16,338 nucleotides of DNA from the NCBI GenBank assembly GCA_003504035.1, contig DOBW01000165.1, positions 1 to 16,338 on the forward strand, in the 5' to 3' direction. Position 1 is the first letter of the stretch. Each line of letters starts with the position of its first letter. The notes under the pieces were generated by a model. That model was not told the DNA's origin. It searched no databases and was given only the letters and a program-made list of their open reading frames with translations. Position numbers and translations under genes: made by a program. Shown in pieces: positions 1 through 8,687 of this stretch. Source of the stretch: Rhodospirillaceae bacterium. Its GTDB lineage: Bacteria > Pseudomonadota > Alphaproteobacteria > UBA9219.

Positions 1-2748
1 GGCCATGCGCTGTGCCTGGGCAGAGATGATTTCGATATTGCCCAGTACTTCGGCGCGGTTATCATGAACATCGTCAAAGGCACCGGCGGCGGCCAGGGTT
101 TCAAGGGCGCGCTTATTGACCAGTTTTGGGTTTATGCGGGCGGCGAAATCAGACAGGCTGGCGTAAGCTCCGTTTTCTTCACGTTCTTGGCAAATATGTT
201 CAACCACTGAGCGTCCGACATTTTTTAACCCGGTGAGCGCATATCTTATGCCGCGCCCTTCGGTTGTGAACTCTGGCCATGAATGATTGATTGATGGGGG
301 GAGAATCTCGATATCGTTGAGACGGGCCTCCTGGGCGAAGATGTTGAGTTTTTCTGTATTGGCCAAATCAAGGCTCATGGAGGCTGCAAGAAACTCAACC
401 GGGTGATTGGCCTTGAGATAGGCTGTTTGATAGGCCAGCACGGCGTAAGCTGCCGCATGAGATTTATTGAAACCGTAACCTGCAAACTTATCAATCTGAT
501 CAAAAATTAAGCTAGCTTGATCCTGAGTAAGATCATGTTCACTTCCTGCACCTGAAATAAAGTTAGCGCGTTGTGCAGCCATCTCTTCAGGTTTTTTCTT
601 ACCCATCGCACGGCGCAACAAATCTGCAGCGCCAAGAGAATACCCCGCCAAAATCTGTGCAGCCTGCATGACCTGTTCTTGATAGATCATAATGCCAAAA
701 GTATCTTTTAAAATCGGCTCTAAAAGAGGATGGAGATAATCAGGCTCTTCATCACCATTTTTGCATTTTATATATTTGGGGATATTGTCCATCGGACCCG
801 GACGATAAAGCGCGACAAGAGCGATAATGTCTTCAAAACGATTAGCTTTAAGGCGGCGCAGAACATCGCGCATCCCTGAACTTTCAAGCTGGAACACGCC
901 GGTTGTATCCCCGCGTGACAGCATAGAAAAAGTCTTTTCATCTTCTAGCGGAATAGTTGAGAGCGTAATTTTAATATCGCGTTCAGCTAAAAGATCAACC
1001 GTGTTTTGCAAAACATCCAGAGTCTTCAACCCCAGAAAATCGAACTTAACAAGGCCCGCTATTTCGACCATCTTCATATTGAATTGCGTGGCTGGCAATG
1101 TTGCATCGGGATCACGATAAAGCGGCACAAGATCAACAAGTGGTCTGTCCCCGATCACAACACCTGCCGCATGTGTTGACGCATTGCGATAAAGGCCTTC
1201 AAGCTTAAGCGCAATATCCATCATTTGTGAAACTGTTTGATCCGTTTCACGTAATTGCTGAAGCTGAGGTTCAGTATCAAGCGCTTCTTGCAATCCCACT
1301 GGATTGGCAGGATTGCTTGGAACCAATTTACAGATTTTATCAACATAACCATAAGGCATCGCGAGCACACGTCCGACATCACGCAACACGGCTCGTGCTT
1401 GCAATTTACCATAGGTAATAATTTGTGCGACACGATCCGCACCGTATTTTTCCTGAACATATTGAATGACTCTGTCGCGCCCCTCCTGACAAAAATCAAC
1501 ATCAAAATCAGGCATTGAAACACGTTCAGGATTCAAAAAGCGCTCAAAAAGAAGACCAAAACGCAAAGGATCAAGATCCGTAATAAGAAGCGACCACGCC
1601 ACAACCGATCCCGCACCTGATCCGCGTCCGGGACCTACGGGAACCCGATTTTTCTTGGACCATTTGATGAAATCAGAAACGATCAAAAAGTAACCCGGAA
1701 AACCCATTTTTACGATGATATCAAGCTCAAAAGCCAAACGATCGTCGTAAGGTTTTCTGTCTTTAACGCCAAGCACATCCAACCGTGCAGCAAGGCCTTG
1801 CTTGGCTTGTGCACAAAGTTCTTCCTCTTCATTGCGTCCTTCTTCCATAGGAAAAGGTGGAAGAATTGGCGGTCGCGGCTCCGGCATAAACGCACAGCGC
1901 CGTGCAATCACAAGCGTGTTATCGCAAGCTTCTGGAATATCCTTGAAAAGTTCGCGCATCTGGCCAGCAGATTTAAAATAATGGTCAGCCGTTAAATGGC
2001 GGCGATGTGGATCAGCAATAACATGCTTATCGGAAATACAAAGCAGCGCATCTTGCGCTTCATACATGTCTTGCGTACCGAAATGAACGTCATTGCTCGC
2101 GACAAGTGGCAAATCGTGCTTGTACGCAATGGCAATGAGATCTTCTTCAATCTTTTGTTCGGCCTGCCCAACTTCACCGTCATGATGGCGACCAATTTCA
2201 ACATAAAAACGGTCATAGAAAATTTCTTTAAGCTGAAGAAGCCGTGTTTCGGCCGCTTCTTTTTGCCCCTCACCTAAAAAGCGTCCGACAGGCCCATCAG
2301 CCCCACCCGACAAGCAAATAAGGCCGCCAGCATAACGCGCCAATTCTTCATATGTAATGTACGGCTCTGGCCTGTCTTTGACAATATAGGATTGCGTTAC
2401 AAGCGCACATAAATTGCGATAGCCAAGCTCGTTTTGAACCAGCAAAACAATCTGGTCGTAAAGATCGCGCCGCAACGGCAATTTTTGAAGTTGATCCTCG
2501 CGGACCAAAGCCACCTGACAACCAATGATCGGCTGGATCCCTGCTTTGGCCGCCGCCATCGCAAACTCCAGCGCCCCAAACAGATTGCCTTTATCCGTCA
2601 GCGCAACGGCAGGCATATCATTGTTCAAGCAAAGCTGGATAAGGTCTTCGCGTACAGTATGGCCCTTGGCTTCAACAACACAAATAGCCCCTTCGGCCAG
2701 TGAATAAGCCGAGTGAACGCGCAGATGGATGAAATCAGAAAGACTCAT
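1..2748 (-). CDS. dnaE: DNA polymerase III subunit alpha, 3'-truncated by window edge
   Basis: Catalytic subunit of the replicative DNA polymerase III. The minus strand is open from the ATG at 2748-2746 to the window edge, giving 916 codons. Alphaproteobacterial DnaE is usually about 1150 residues, so roughly the last 250 (clamp-binding and OB-fold region) lie outside. The N-terminus (FIHLRVHSAYSLAEG) is the PHP domain. The polymerase core shows PGRGSGAGS, then PDFDVDFCQEGRD with acidic residues D416 and D418, and KFDFLGLKTL with D570. These match the catalytic triad D401, D403 and D555 of E. coli at a constant offset of 15, which supports both the identification and the start. The visible end, AFDDVHDNRAEVLGN, is the helix-hairpin-helix region. 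The ATG overlaps the stop of the upstream HAD gene (ATGA), implying translational coupling. The frame has no interruption. Confidence 0.97.
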   Translation of the reverse strand, partial: MSLSDFIHLRVHSAYSLAEGAICVVEAKGHTVREDLIQLCLNNDMPAVALTDKGNLFGALEFAMAAAKAGIQPIIGCQVALVREDQLQKLPLRRDLYDQIVLLVQNELGYRNLCALVTQSYIVKDRPEPYITYEELARYAGGLICLSGGADGPVGRFLGEGQKEAAETRLLQLKEIFYDRFYVEIGRHHDGEVGQAEQKIEEDLIAIAYKHDLPLVASNDVHFGTQDMYEAQDALLCISDKHVIADPHRRHLTADHYFKSAGQMRELFKDIPEACDNTLVIARRCAFMPEPRPPILPPFPMEEGRNEEEELCAQAKQGLAARLDVLGVKDRKPYDDRLAFELDIIVKMGFPGYFLIVSDFIKWSKKNRVPVGPGRGSGAGSVVAWSLLITDLDPLRFGLLFERFLNPERVSMPDFDVDFCQEGRDRVIQYVQEKYGADRVAQIITYGKLQARAVLRDVGRVLAMPYGYVDKICKLVPSNPANPVGLQEALDTEPQLQQLRETDQTVSQMMDIALKLEGLYRNASTHAAGVVIGDRPLVDLVPLYRDPDATLPATQFNMKMVEIAGLVKFDFLGLKTLDVLQNTVDLLAERDIKITLSTIPLEDEKTFSMLSRGDTTGVFQLESSGMRDVLRRLKANRFEDIIALVALYRPGPMDNIPKYIKCKNGDEEPDYLHPLLEPILKDTFGIMIYQEQVMQAAQILAGYSLGAADLLRRAMGKKKPEEMAAQRANFISGAGSEHDLTQDQASLIFDQIDKFAGYGFNKSHAAAYAVLAYQTAYLKANHPVEFLAASMSLDLANTEKLNIFAQEARLNDIEILPPSINHSWPEFTTEGRGIRYALTGLKNVGRSVVEHICQEREENGAYASLSDFAARINPKLVNKRALETLAAAGAFDDVHDNRAEVLGNIEIISAQAQRMA

Positions 2749-3419
2749 AAGGCAAGCTTAAAGCGTGTGACAAGCTCAGGCAATTCCTGCATATCATCAA
2801 AAAGAAGATGAGGACCGGCTTTTTCCGCTCTTTCGCGCCAAGCAGGAGAAACATGGCTTCCCCCCATATAGCCAAAAACGGTCATGCCTGCCGCTTTGGC
2901 TGCCGTAATTCCTACCACGCTATCTTCAATAACAAGACATTGATCGGGACTTACATTCATTTGCTCCGCCGCATAAAGAAAAACATCTGGCGCAGGTTTG
3001 GGATTCTTCACTTGCCATGAACTAAAAATTCGTTCTTCAAAAAAAGAAAGAATTTCACATTTTTTAAGCGCCATCACATTGCGCTCAATGCCACTTCCCG
3101 AAGCCACACACATTGGTTGTTTAAGCAAGCTCAAAGCCTCTTTAACGCCTCTTGTTGGCTGTAAAGATTCGGCAAAAGCATCAAAACATGCCGCATCCTT
3201 TTTTTTATAAGAAAAAAGACTTACAAAATCTTTTCCTGTCTCTTCACTGATAACCGGAAGAACAAAATCCATGGTATGGCCTGCAAAACGCGCAATATAG
3301 GACTCCAGCGTAATTGGATAGCCTATCTCGGTTAGTTGCTGAGCCACAACACCGCACGCTAGGACCTCACTGTCCACAAGACAGCCATCACAATCCCAAA
3401 TGATAAGGTCGAAGGACAT
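2745..3419 (-). CDS. HAD-superfamily (subfamily IA) phosphatase
   Basis: Predicted 224-residue soluble phosphatase of the haloacid dehalogenase family, of the phosphoglycolate phosphatase / beta-phosphoglucomutase / YieH type. Visible motifs are motif I WDCDGCLVDSE (nucleophile D9, acid/base D11), motif II VASGSG, the motif III lysine in KNPKPAPDVF, and motif IV IEDSVVGITAA. The cap lies between motifs I and II. The substrate cannot be read from the sequence; a sugar phosphate or phosphoglycolate is plausible from the family. I chose the ATG at 3419-3417 because AGGGA sits about six bases upstream and the family motif starts nine residues in. A longer TTG start at 3443 would add eight residues with no homology signal. 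The gene lies 72 bp after ssb and overlaps dnaE by four bases, so it is probably cotranscribed with dnaE. Confidence 0.88.
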   Translation of the reverse strand: MSFDLIIWDCDGCLVDSEVLACGVVAQQLTEIGYPITLESYIARFAGHTMDFVLPVISEETGKDFVSLFSYKKKDAACFDAFAESLQPTRGVKEALSLLKQPMCVASGSGIERNVMALKKCEILSFFEERIFSSWQVKNPKPAPDVFLYAAEQMNVSPDQCLVIEDSVVGITAAKAAGMTVFGYMGGSHVSPAWRERAEKAGPHLLFDDMQELPELVTRFKLAL

Positions 3420-3449
3420 TTTGTTCCCTGTGTTAAAAAACAAATGGGG

Positions 3450-3467
3450 CTCCTGCCTTCGCAGGAG
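3450..3467. repeat. Short palindromic hairpin between ssb and the HAD gene
   Basis: A perfect 7-bp stem CTCCTGC / GCAGGAG closes a CTTC loop. It is followed on the plus strand by TGACGG, the same layout (stem, CTTC, stem, TGACG) as the right end of the larger repeats at 8544-8673 and 11049-11173. On the minus strand, the direction of ssb transcription, the hairpin is followed by CCCCATTTG and six T residues. It could therefore act as a weak terminator or attenuator between ssb and the HAD-dnaE pair. The T run is not directly adjacent to the stem, so termination is uncertain. Confidence 0.6.
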
Positions 3468-3491
3468 TGACGGTGATTGCTGAATGCCAAC

Positions 3492-3956
3492 CTAAAACGG
3501 GATTTCATCATCCAAATCAGGCGAAGCCGGTGCATCACTACCAAAACCGCCCTGCTCACCCGCAGGTGAATCCGAAGGAGCACTATAACCGCCGCCGGAA
3601 CTTCCCTTGCTATCGAGCATCGTCAATTCGCCGCGATAAGGGCGCAAAACAACTTCTGTTGTATAACGATCCATACCGTCCTTATCCGTCCATTTACGCG
3701 TTTCCAGCTGACCTTCGATATAAATCTTGGCGCCTTTTTTTAAATAACGCTCGGCAATCCCAACCAGATTATCATTCATAATCGATACGCGATGCCATTC
3801 GGTGCGCTCTTTGCGCTCACCGGTTGCTTTATCTTTCCAGTTTTCGGATGTCGCAAGCGTCATATGCGCCACGCGGCCTCCATTTTGAAAAGTCCGCACT
3901 TCAGGGTCTTTGCCCAGATTGCCGACTAAAATAACTTTATTGACGCTGCCTGCCAT
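3492..3956 (-). CDS. ssb: Single-stranded DNA-binding protein
   Basis: A 154-residue SSB that coats single-stranded DNA in replication, recombination and repair and works as a tetramer. The OB fold occupies about residues 1-110 and opens with the typical [19 protein letters not shown], followed by a region around [19 protein letters not shown] Gly/Ser/Pro-rich linker leads to the acidic tip DLDDEIPF, the conserved protein-interaction tail. Length is normal for the family. The ATG at 3956 has GGAGA a few bases upstream. The gene diverges from uvrA, a common bacterial arrangement, and the intervening region contains a LexA-type box about 126 bp upstream of this start, so SOS control is possible. 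It lies 72 bp upstream of the HAD gene on the same strand. Confidence 0.97.
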   Translation of the reverse strand: MAGSVNKVILVGNLGKDPEVRTFQNGGRVAHMTLATSENWKDKATGERKERTEWHRVSIMNDNLVGIAERYLKKGAKIYIEGQLETRKWTDKDGMDRYTTEVVLRPYRGELTMLDSKGSSGGGYSAPSDSPAGEQGGFGSDAPASPDLDDEIPF

Positions 3957-4081
3957 GATGTTCTCCGCTTAAGTTGAAGGGCGCAGTTTAACGAGACTTA
4001 GCCCAGAGTCCAGAAAAGCTCTTTGTCCTAGGGTCTGTTTTCAACCACCTTATCAAAATCCGCCGCCGCCGCAAGTATTTT

Positions 4082-4096
4082 GTTCTCCTTTAGTTC
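4082..4096 (+). promoter_or_regulatory. Alphaproteobacterial LexA (SOS) box upstream of uvrA
   Basis: The sequence GTTC-TCCTTTA-GTTC is an exact match to the direct-repeat operator GTTC-N7-GTTC, established for LexA of Alphaproteobacteria such as Rhodobacter and Caulobacter. It lies 36 bp before the uvrA ATG, in the ssb/uvrA divergent region, and directly abuts a candidate -35 element (TTGTTT, 4097-4102). Position and motif together suggest LexA repression of uvrA. No lexA gene is in the window. Confidence 0.8.
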
Positions 4097-4127
4097 TTGT
4101 TTTTTGCTGAGAGATGTCCCATATAAA
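4097..4127 (+). promoter_or_regulatory. Candidate uvrA promoter
   Basis: TTGTTT (4097-4102) and TATAAA (4122-4127) are separated by 19 bases, longer than the usual 17. The TATAAA ends only five bases before the uvrA ATG at 4133, so a start site at the normal distance would fall on or beside the ATG and give a leaderless or near-leaderless mRNA. No Shine-Dalgarno sequence is seen at a usable distance. This is inference from sequence alone. Confidence 0.4.
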
Positions 4128-4132
4128 CGCTT

Positions 4133-6943
4133 ATGAGCAAATCTATTCACATTAGGGGAGCGCGCGAGCACAACCTCAAGAATATCAATGTTGATATTCC
4201 ACGCGATAAGCTCGTAGTTCTCACGGGCCTAAGCGGGTCGGGAAAATCCTCACTGGCCTTTGACACAATCTATGCAGAAGGACAAAGACGCTATGTCGAA
4301 AGCCTTTCGGCATATGCACGCCAATTTCTGGAGCTGATGCAAAAGCCTGACATCGATTCGATTGAAGGCTTGTCCCCTGCCATTTCGATTGAGCAAAAAA
4401 CAACATCCAAAAATCCGCGCTCAACCGTTGGTACCGTCACTGAAATTTATGATTACATGCGTCTTCTTTTTGCGCGTATTGGCGTTCCCTATTCACCAGA
4501 AACAGGTCTGCCCATCGAAAGCCAAACCGTTTCGCAAATGGTTGACCGCATAGACAAGATGAAGAAAGGCACAAAACTTCTTTTGCTCGCGCCCATTGTA
4601 CGGGGACGCAAAGGTGAATACCGCAAAGAGATCAAAGAGCTGCAAAAGCAAGGCTTTCAGCGCCTCAAAATTGACGGCACCATTTATGATATAGAGGATG
4701 CGCCTAAACTTAACAAAAAGATTAAGCATGATATTGCCGTTGTTGTGGATCGGCTTGTCCTGCGCGAAGACATGGGAAACCGTCTTGCCGATTCAATTGA
4801 AACAGCCTTACATCTTTCTGACGGCCTCATGCTGGCAGAGGATGTAACAACAGGCCAGATAACAACTTTTTCAGCTAAGTTTGCCTGTCCCGTTAGCGGC
4901 TTTACAATTGATGAAATTGAACCGCGTCTTTTTTCCTTTAACAATCCACACGGTGCATGCCCTGCTTGTGATGGGCTTGGCGAAAAACTAACTTTTGATC
5001 CTGCGCTTATTATTCCCGATGAGACTCTTTCTTTGGAAGAAGGTGCGATTGCGCCATGGAAAACTTTTTACACAAATGTTTTAGAAGCCATTTGCAAAAA
5101 ACAAGGCGAGAAAATGCAAACGCCTTGGAAGAAACTTAAAGAGTCAACAAAAGATATTATTCTAAACGGCTCGAACGGCGCGCCTATTACATATGCATTC
5201 GGTGACAAACGACATAAAGTCAAAGTCAATAAATCTTTTGAAGGCGTTCTGGCTAATCTCGCACGGCGCTGGCGCGATACAGAAAGCAACTGGCGACGTG
5301 AAGATCTCAGTCGCTATCAATCCTCAGGGCCATGCGAAGTATGCGCAGGAAAACGCCTGAAGCCCGAAGCATTGTCCGTCAAAATCAACCGTAAGGACAT
5401 CAGCGAAATCACATCCCTTTCCATTCGCGAAGCAGGCGACTGGTTTACCAAGCTCGATAAAAAACTAACAAAAAAACAAAAAGACATCGCCGCCCGCATT
5501 TTAAAAGAAGTCAATGAAAGGCTTGGTTTTTTGAACAATGTAGGATTGTCCTATCTTTCTTTGTCCCGTGCCAGCGGTACGCTTTCAGGCGGCGAGTCTC
5601 AACGCATCCGTCTTGCCTCACAAATTGGGTCAGGTCTAACGGGCGTGCTTTATGTTTTGGACGAGCCTTCTATTGGTTTGCATCAACGCGATAATGACCG
5701 GCTCTTAACAACGCTCAAACATTTGCGCGATCTTGGCAACACGGTACTTGTTGTTGAACATGACGAGGATGCCATACGCACCGCAGATTATCTGATTGAT
5801 ATGGGTCTGGGTGCAGGAGTGCATGGCGGCGAAATAGTCGCTGAAGGCACCCCTGCACAAGTTATGAAGTCAAAGACCAGTCTCACGGCGCAATATCTTA
5901 CCGGCAAAAAGAAAATTCCTGTCCCCGAGAAAAGACGCAAAGCCCAAAAAGGAAAGTTTTTGGAAATCATCGGCGCACAGGAAAATAATTTAAAAAATAT
6001 TCACGTTAAATTTCCGCTTGGTATTCTCACCTGTGTAACGGGCGTTTCGGGAAGCGGAAAATCATCCCTTATTATTGAAACGCTTTATAAAGCTCTAGCG
6101 CGTCATTTGCACAAAGCCCGCGCCATTGCAGGCAAGCACAAGACCCTTAAAGGCACGGCATTGCTTGATAAAATCGTGAACATCAACCAAGCCCCTATTG
6201 GCCGCACACCACGGTCCAACCCAGCTACCTATACGGGCGCTTTCACACCTATTCGTGAATGGTTTGCAGGCCTGCCAGAAGCCAAAGTGCGCGGCTATGG
6301 TGCGGGACGTTTTTCATTCAACGTCAAAGGTGGCCGCTGCGAGGCATGTGAAGGCGATGGCGTGATGAAAATCGAAATGCACTTTTTGCCAGATGTTTTT
6401 GTGACCTGCGATGTTTGCGGTGGCAAGCGCTATAACCGCGAAACGCTAGAGATCACCTATAAAGGCAAATCCATTGCCGACATTTTAGATATGACCGTTG
6501 AAGAAGGTGTTACCTTTTTTGCAGCTGTGCCTTCCATTCGCAACAAGCTGGACATGTTGGAGCAAGTTGGTCTTGGCTATATCAAGATTGGCCAATCCGC
6601 TACGACTCTTTCAGGCGGTGAAGCTCAACGCGTTAAATTATCCAAGGAATTGTCACGCCGAGCAACAGGCAAAACGCTTTATATTCTAGATGAACCGACA
6701 ACAGGCCTGCATTTCGAAGATACTCGGAAATTGCTTGAAGTCCTTCACCAGCTCGTTGATCAAGGCAACAGCGTCATTGTTATTGAGCATAATCTCGACG
6801 TTATAAAAACAGCCGACCACATTATCGACCTTGGCCCCGAGGGGGGCGATGGGGGTGGAAGCCTTGTGGCATCGGGAACGCCTGACGAGATAAAGCAGAT
6901 TAAATCAAGCTTTACGGGGCATTATTTAAAAAAACAGCGTTAA
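4133..6943 (+). CDS. uvrA: Excinuclease ABC subunit A (UvrA)
   Basis: The 936-residue damage-recognition ATPase of nucleotide excision repair; it dimerises and loads UvrB at lesions. It has two ABC ATPase halves. The first Walker [10 protein letters not shown], is at residues 32-40 with signature LSGGE from about 484. The second Walker [10 protein letters not shown], starts at about 637 with signature LSGGE from about 826, followed by [12 protein letters not shown]. The C-terminal zinc module is intact (CEAC...CDVC). The first zinc module reads CPVS...CPAC (C252, S255, C276, C279), so one usual cysteine is serine; I recall this CPVSGF form from other alphaproteobacterial UvrAs. Length matches the family (E. 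coli 940). The start is fixed by the alignment of [22 protein letters not shown] with the family N-terminus. It diverges from ssb with an SOS box between them. Confidence 0.98.
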   Translation: MSKSIHIRGAREHNLKNINVDIPRDKLVVLTGLSGSGKSSLAFDTIYAEGQRRYVESLSAYARQFLELMQKPDIDSIEGLSPAISIEQKTTSKNPRSTVGTVTEIYDYMRLLFARIGVPYSPETGLPIESQTVSQMVDRIDKMKKGTKLLLLAPIVRGRKGEYRKEIKELQKQGFQRLKIDGTIYDIEDAPKLNKKIKHDIAVVVDRLVLREDMGNRLADSIETALHLSDGLMLAEDVTTGQITTFSAKFACPVSGFTIDEIEPRLFSFNNPHGACPACDGLGEKLTFDPALIIPDETLSLEEGAIAPWKTFYTNVLEAICKKQGEKMQTPWKKLKESTKDIILNGSNGAPITYAFGDKRHKVKVNKSFEGVLANLARRWRDTESNWRREDLSRYQSSGPCEVCAGKRLKPEALSVKINRKDISEITSLSIREAGDWFTKLDKKLTKKQKDIAARILKEVNERLGFLNNVGLSYLSLSRASGTLSGGESQRIRLASQIGSGLTGVLYVLDEPSIGLHQRDNDRLLTTLKHLRDLGNTVLVVEHDEDAIRTADYLIDMGLGAGVHGGEIVAEGTPAQVMKSKTSLTAQYLTGKKKIPVPEKRRKAQKGKFLEIIGAQENNLKNIHVKFPLGILTCVTGVSGSGKSSLIIETLYKALARHLHKARAIAGKHKTLKGTALLDKIVNINQAPIGRTPRSNPATYTGAFTPIREWFAGLPEAKVRGYGAGRFSFNVKGGRCEACEGDGVMKIEMHFLPDVFVTCDVCGGKRYNRETLEITYKGKSIADILDMTVEEGVTFFAAVPSIRNKLDMLEQVGLGYIKIGQSATTLSGGEAQRVKLSKELSRRATGKTLYILDEPTTGLHFEDTRKLLEVLHQLVDQGNSVIVIEHNLDVIKTADHIIDLGPEGGDGGGSLVASGTPDEIKQIKSSFTGHYLKKQR

Positions 6944-7010
6944 TCCCTTGGCCGCTTCCTCTTAATAAGCTATCTTCCCGAACAGTTTTACAAAAGGAAA
7001 GCGGACTCTT

Positions 7011-8519
7011 ATGCTCGAAGAGAAGTCTTTAACTGAAAGAACACTGAAGCGCCTGAGAACTCTGGCGCGAGGGAATCATATTGACCCTCAAAAGATAGAG
7101 ATTATCGAAAGCGTTGAAAAAGTCTACACGCTTACCGCACAAATTAAATTAAACCCGACATTTGATGTAAAAATAAGAAAAGATTTTGGCCGCCCTAGAA
7201 CCAAAAATCACAAACTCCTGCCCTCCTTTGCTGCGCTTCAAGAAGAAATAGAAAAACAACGTGAATCCCTTAACCAAAAAGGTGACTGGCTCGAGTTGGC
7301 GCTCAAGGAACTGGAAAAAGCAAAAGGCCACGGATGGGGGCATCATGGTGCGACTCTTTTTTGGGATAAGGAAAAAACGCTTTTAACGGCGCATGAAAAT
7401 TGTCCAACATGTCGCGGCTCGGCACAAAGTCCATGTCCAGCCTGCCAAGGGCTTGGTGTTACACATTGTATTTATTGTGACGGACGGGGACAAGAAACCT
7501 GCCCCACATGCAACGGACAGGGACAAGATCCCAGCAACCCCGGAAACCGTTGCCCTCAATGCAACGGCAACCGCTTCGTGCCTTGCAGATATTGCCGCGC
7601 AACAGGGCGCATGCCTTGCGAACAATGTGGCGGTGCCGGACATCTAGATTGCCCCGATTGTCAAGGAACAGGCTTTCTGTCACAAGAAGCTCAACTTAAA
7701 AAATGCGCAACAATTTCTTTCCACCTCGGCACCACAAAAGACCTTCCTAGTGGTCTCTTGCGCTTACTGCAAAGAATTGGCGAAGACAACCTTCCGCGCC
7801 ATGCCGACATTACTATGGCGCAAGCAAATCCTGAAACAGAAACCGCTTCTACCGTTAAGCTTGTGGCGCAGATTCCCTACGCCGATATAAAAATAAAAAT
7901 TGATGGCACGCCACGTATGATTGCTGTTTTTGGTCAAAAAGCTTATCTTGCAGGCATACCGGCCTTTTTAGACAATTCTTTAAAAGAAGCGCGAGACCTT
8001 CTTCTCCAAGCCGCAAATGGCAAAGGAAAAATAGGAAAAGCTTTGGAGACCCGCGTCCTTCAAGATGCGCTTAATCTTACACTACGGGGCAAAATACACC
8101 CCAACGAACTGCGGCGTTGCTATCCCATTGGTCTTTCGGCAACGGCAGCCAAAGAAATTATGCAAAATATGGGACTAGCCCTCAGGTCTCAAACAAGAAA
8201 AATAAGACTCGTTGTGGCAATGTCCTTTCTTGGTGCTGCAACACTCTTTTTTGCCAGTCTTTTTTTCACATCTTTGTTCGCCAAAATTTCTGCTGGATGG
8301 GCTCCCTTTACGCTTCTCTCGGTAGTTTTCCTCTTGCCCTTTGTTACTGTTGGTCTGTGCTGGTTTATTCTGATCAACACAACACAATGGACACTGGAAC
8401 AACGTTTCCGCAGCGCAAAGGTAGGGGCCAAGCAACCCGTAGGTCGCGTGGGCTATGGCACCTTTGCCGGTATTTTTGTAATTTATATTCTTATGCTGAT
8501 CTTCTCAGGTATTTTGTAA
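7011..8519 (+). CDS. DnaJ-type zinc-ribbon membrane protein of unknown function
   Basis: A 502-residue protein I do not recognise as a named gene. Residues 1-125 are hydrophilic, rich in Lys/Glu and probably helical. Residues 131-217 carry eight CxxC motifs of the DnaJ zinc-finger style (CxxCxGxG). First cysteines are at 131, 142, 153, 164 and then 181, 192, 203, 214: two sets of four, each with exact 11-residue spacing, enough to bind about four zinc ions. There is no J domain (no HPD motif). A soluble region of about 225-395 follows, then three hydrophobic segments at about 398-423, 429-455 and 479-502, so it is probably anchored in the inner membrane by its C-terminal part. It starts 67 bp after uvrA on the same strand, with AAAGGAAAG about 12 bases before the ATG. 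Coupling to uvrA is unproven. A role in protein folding or assembly is only a guess from the zinc-finger type. Confidence 0.85.
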   Translation: MLEEKSLTERTLKRLRTLARGNHIDPQKIEIIESVEKVYTLTAQIKLNPTFDVKIRKDFGRPRTKNHKLLPSFAALQEEIEKQRESLNQKGDWLELALKELEKAKGHGWGHHGATLFWDKEKTLLTAHENCPTCRGSAQSPCPACQGLGVTHCIYCDGRGQETCPTCNGQGQDPSNPGNRCPQCNGNRFVPCRYCRATGRMPCEQCGGAGHLDCPDCQGTGFLSQEAQLKKCATISFHLGTTKDLPSGLLRLLQRIGEDNLPRHADITMAQANPETETASTVKLVAQIPYADIKIKIDGTPRMIAVFGQKAYLAGIPAFLDNSLKEARDLLLQAANGKGKIGKALETRVLQDALNLTLRGKIHPNELRRCYPIGLSATAAKEIMQNMGLALRSQTRKIRLVVAMSFLGAATLFFASLFFTSLFAKISAGWAPFTLLSVVFLLPFVTVGLCWFILINTTQWTLEQRFRSAKVGAKQPVGRVGYGTFAGIFVIYILMLIFSGIL

Positions 8520-8543
8520 AAAGCAATCTCGTCCCTTTTCGTT

Positions 8544-8673
8544 GTCATGCCGGACAGCCTCGAGAGCTTCGCTATCGAGGCGTGATCCGGTATCCATCTC
8601 ACTTCCTTTGCAACAAAGCGCTTAGATTGAAATTTCAGGTGATGGATTCCGGCCTTCGCCGGAATGACGCTTT
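8544..8673 (+). repeat. Composite palindromic intergenic repeat, copy A
   Basis: The left part is a nested hairpin. The outer stem is ATGCCGGA (8547-8554) with TCCGGTAT (8586-8593), and inside it GCCTCGA (8557-8563) pairs with TCGAGGC (8575-8581). The right end is a perfect 8-bp hairpin ATTCCGGC-CTTC-GCCGGAAT (8646-8665) followed by TGACGC-like sequence and six T residues (8671-8676). Positions 8592-8673 match 11092-11173 without gaps, with six mismatches by eye. It lies just after the stop of the zinc-ribbon gene; the right hairpin plus T run may serve as its terminator. It resembles the abundant dispersed intergenic palindromes of many Alphaproteobacteria. No coding gene is supported here. 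Confidence 0.85.
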
Positions 8674-8687
8674 TTTAGGACAACAAA

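Noticed and set aside
827..2703. Several plus- and minus-strand frames of 60-100 codons
   Set aside because: All lie within the continuous dnaE reading frame on the minus strand and are shadows.
6944..7010. Terminator or promoter between uvrA and the zinc-ribbon gene
   Set aside because: No stem with a T run and no convincing -35/-10 pair could be seen.
7383..7699. Overlapping frames rich in Cys on both strands
   Set aside because: They are shadows of the CxxC-encoding region of the zinc-ribbon gene.
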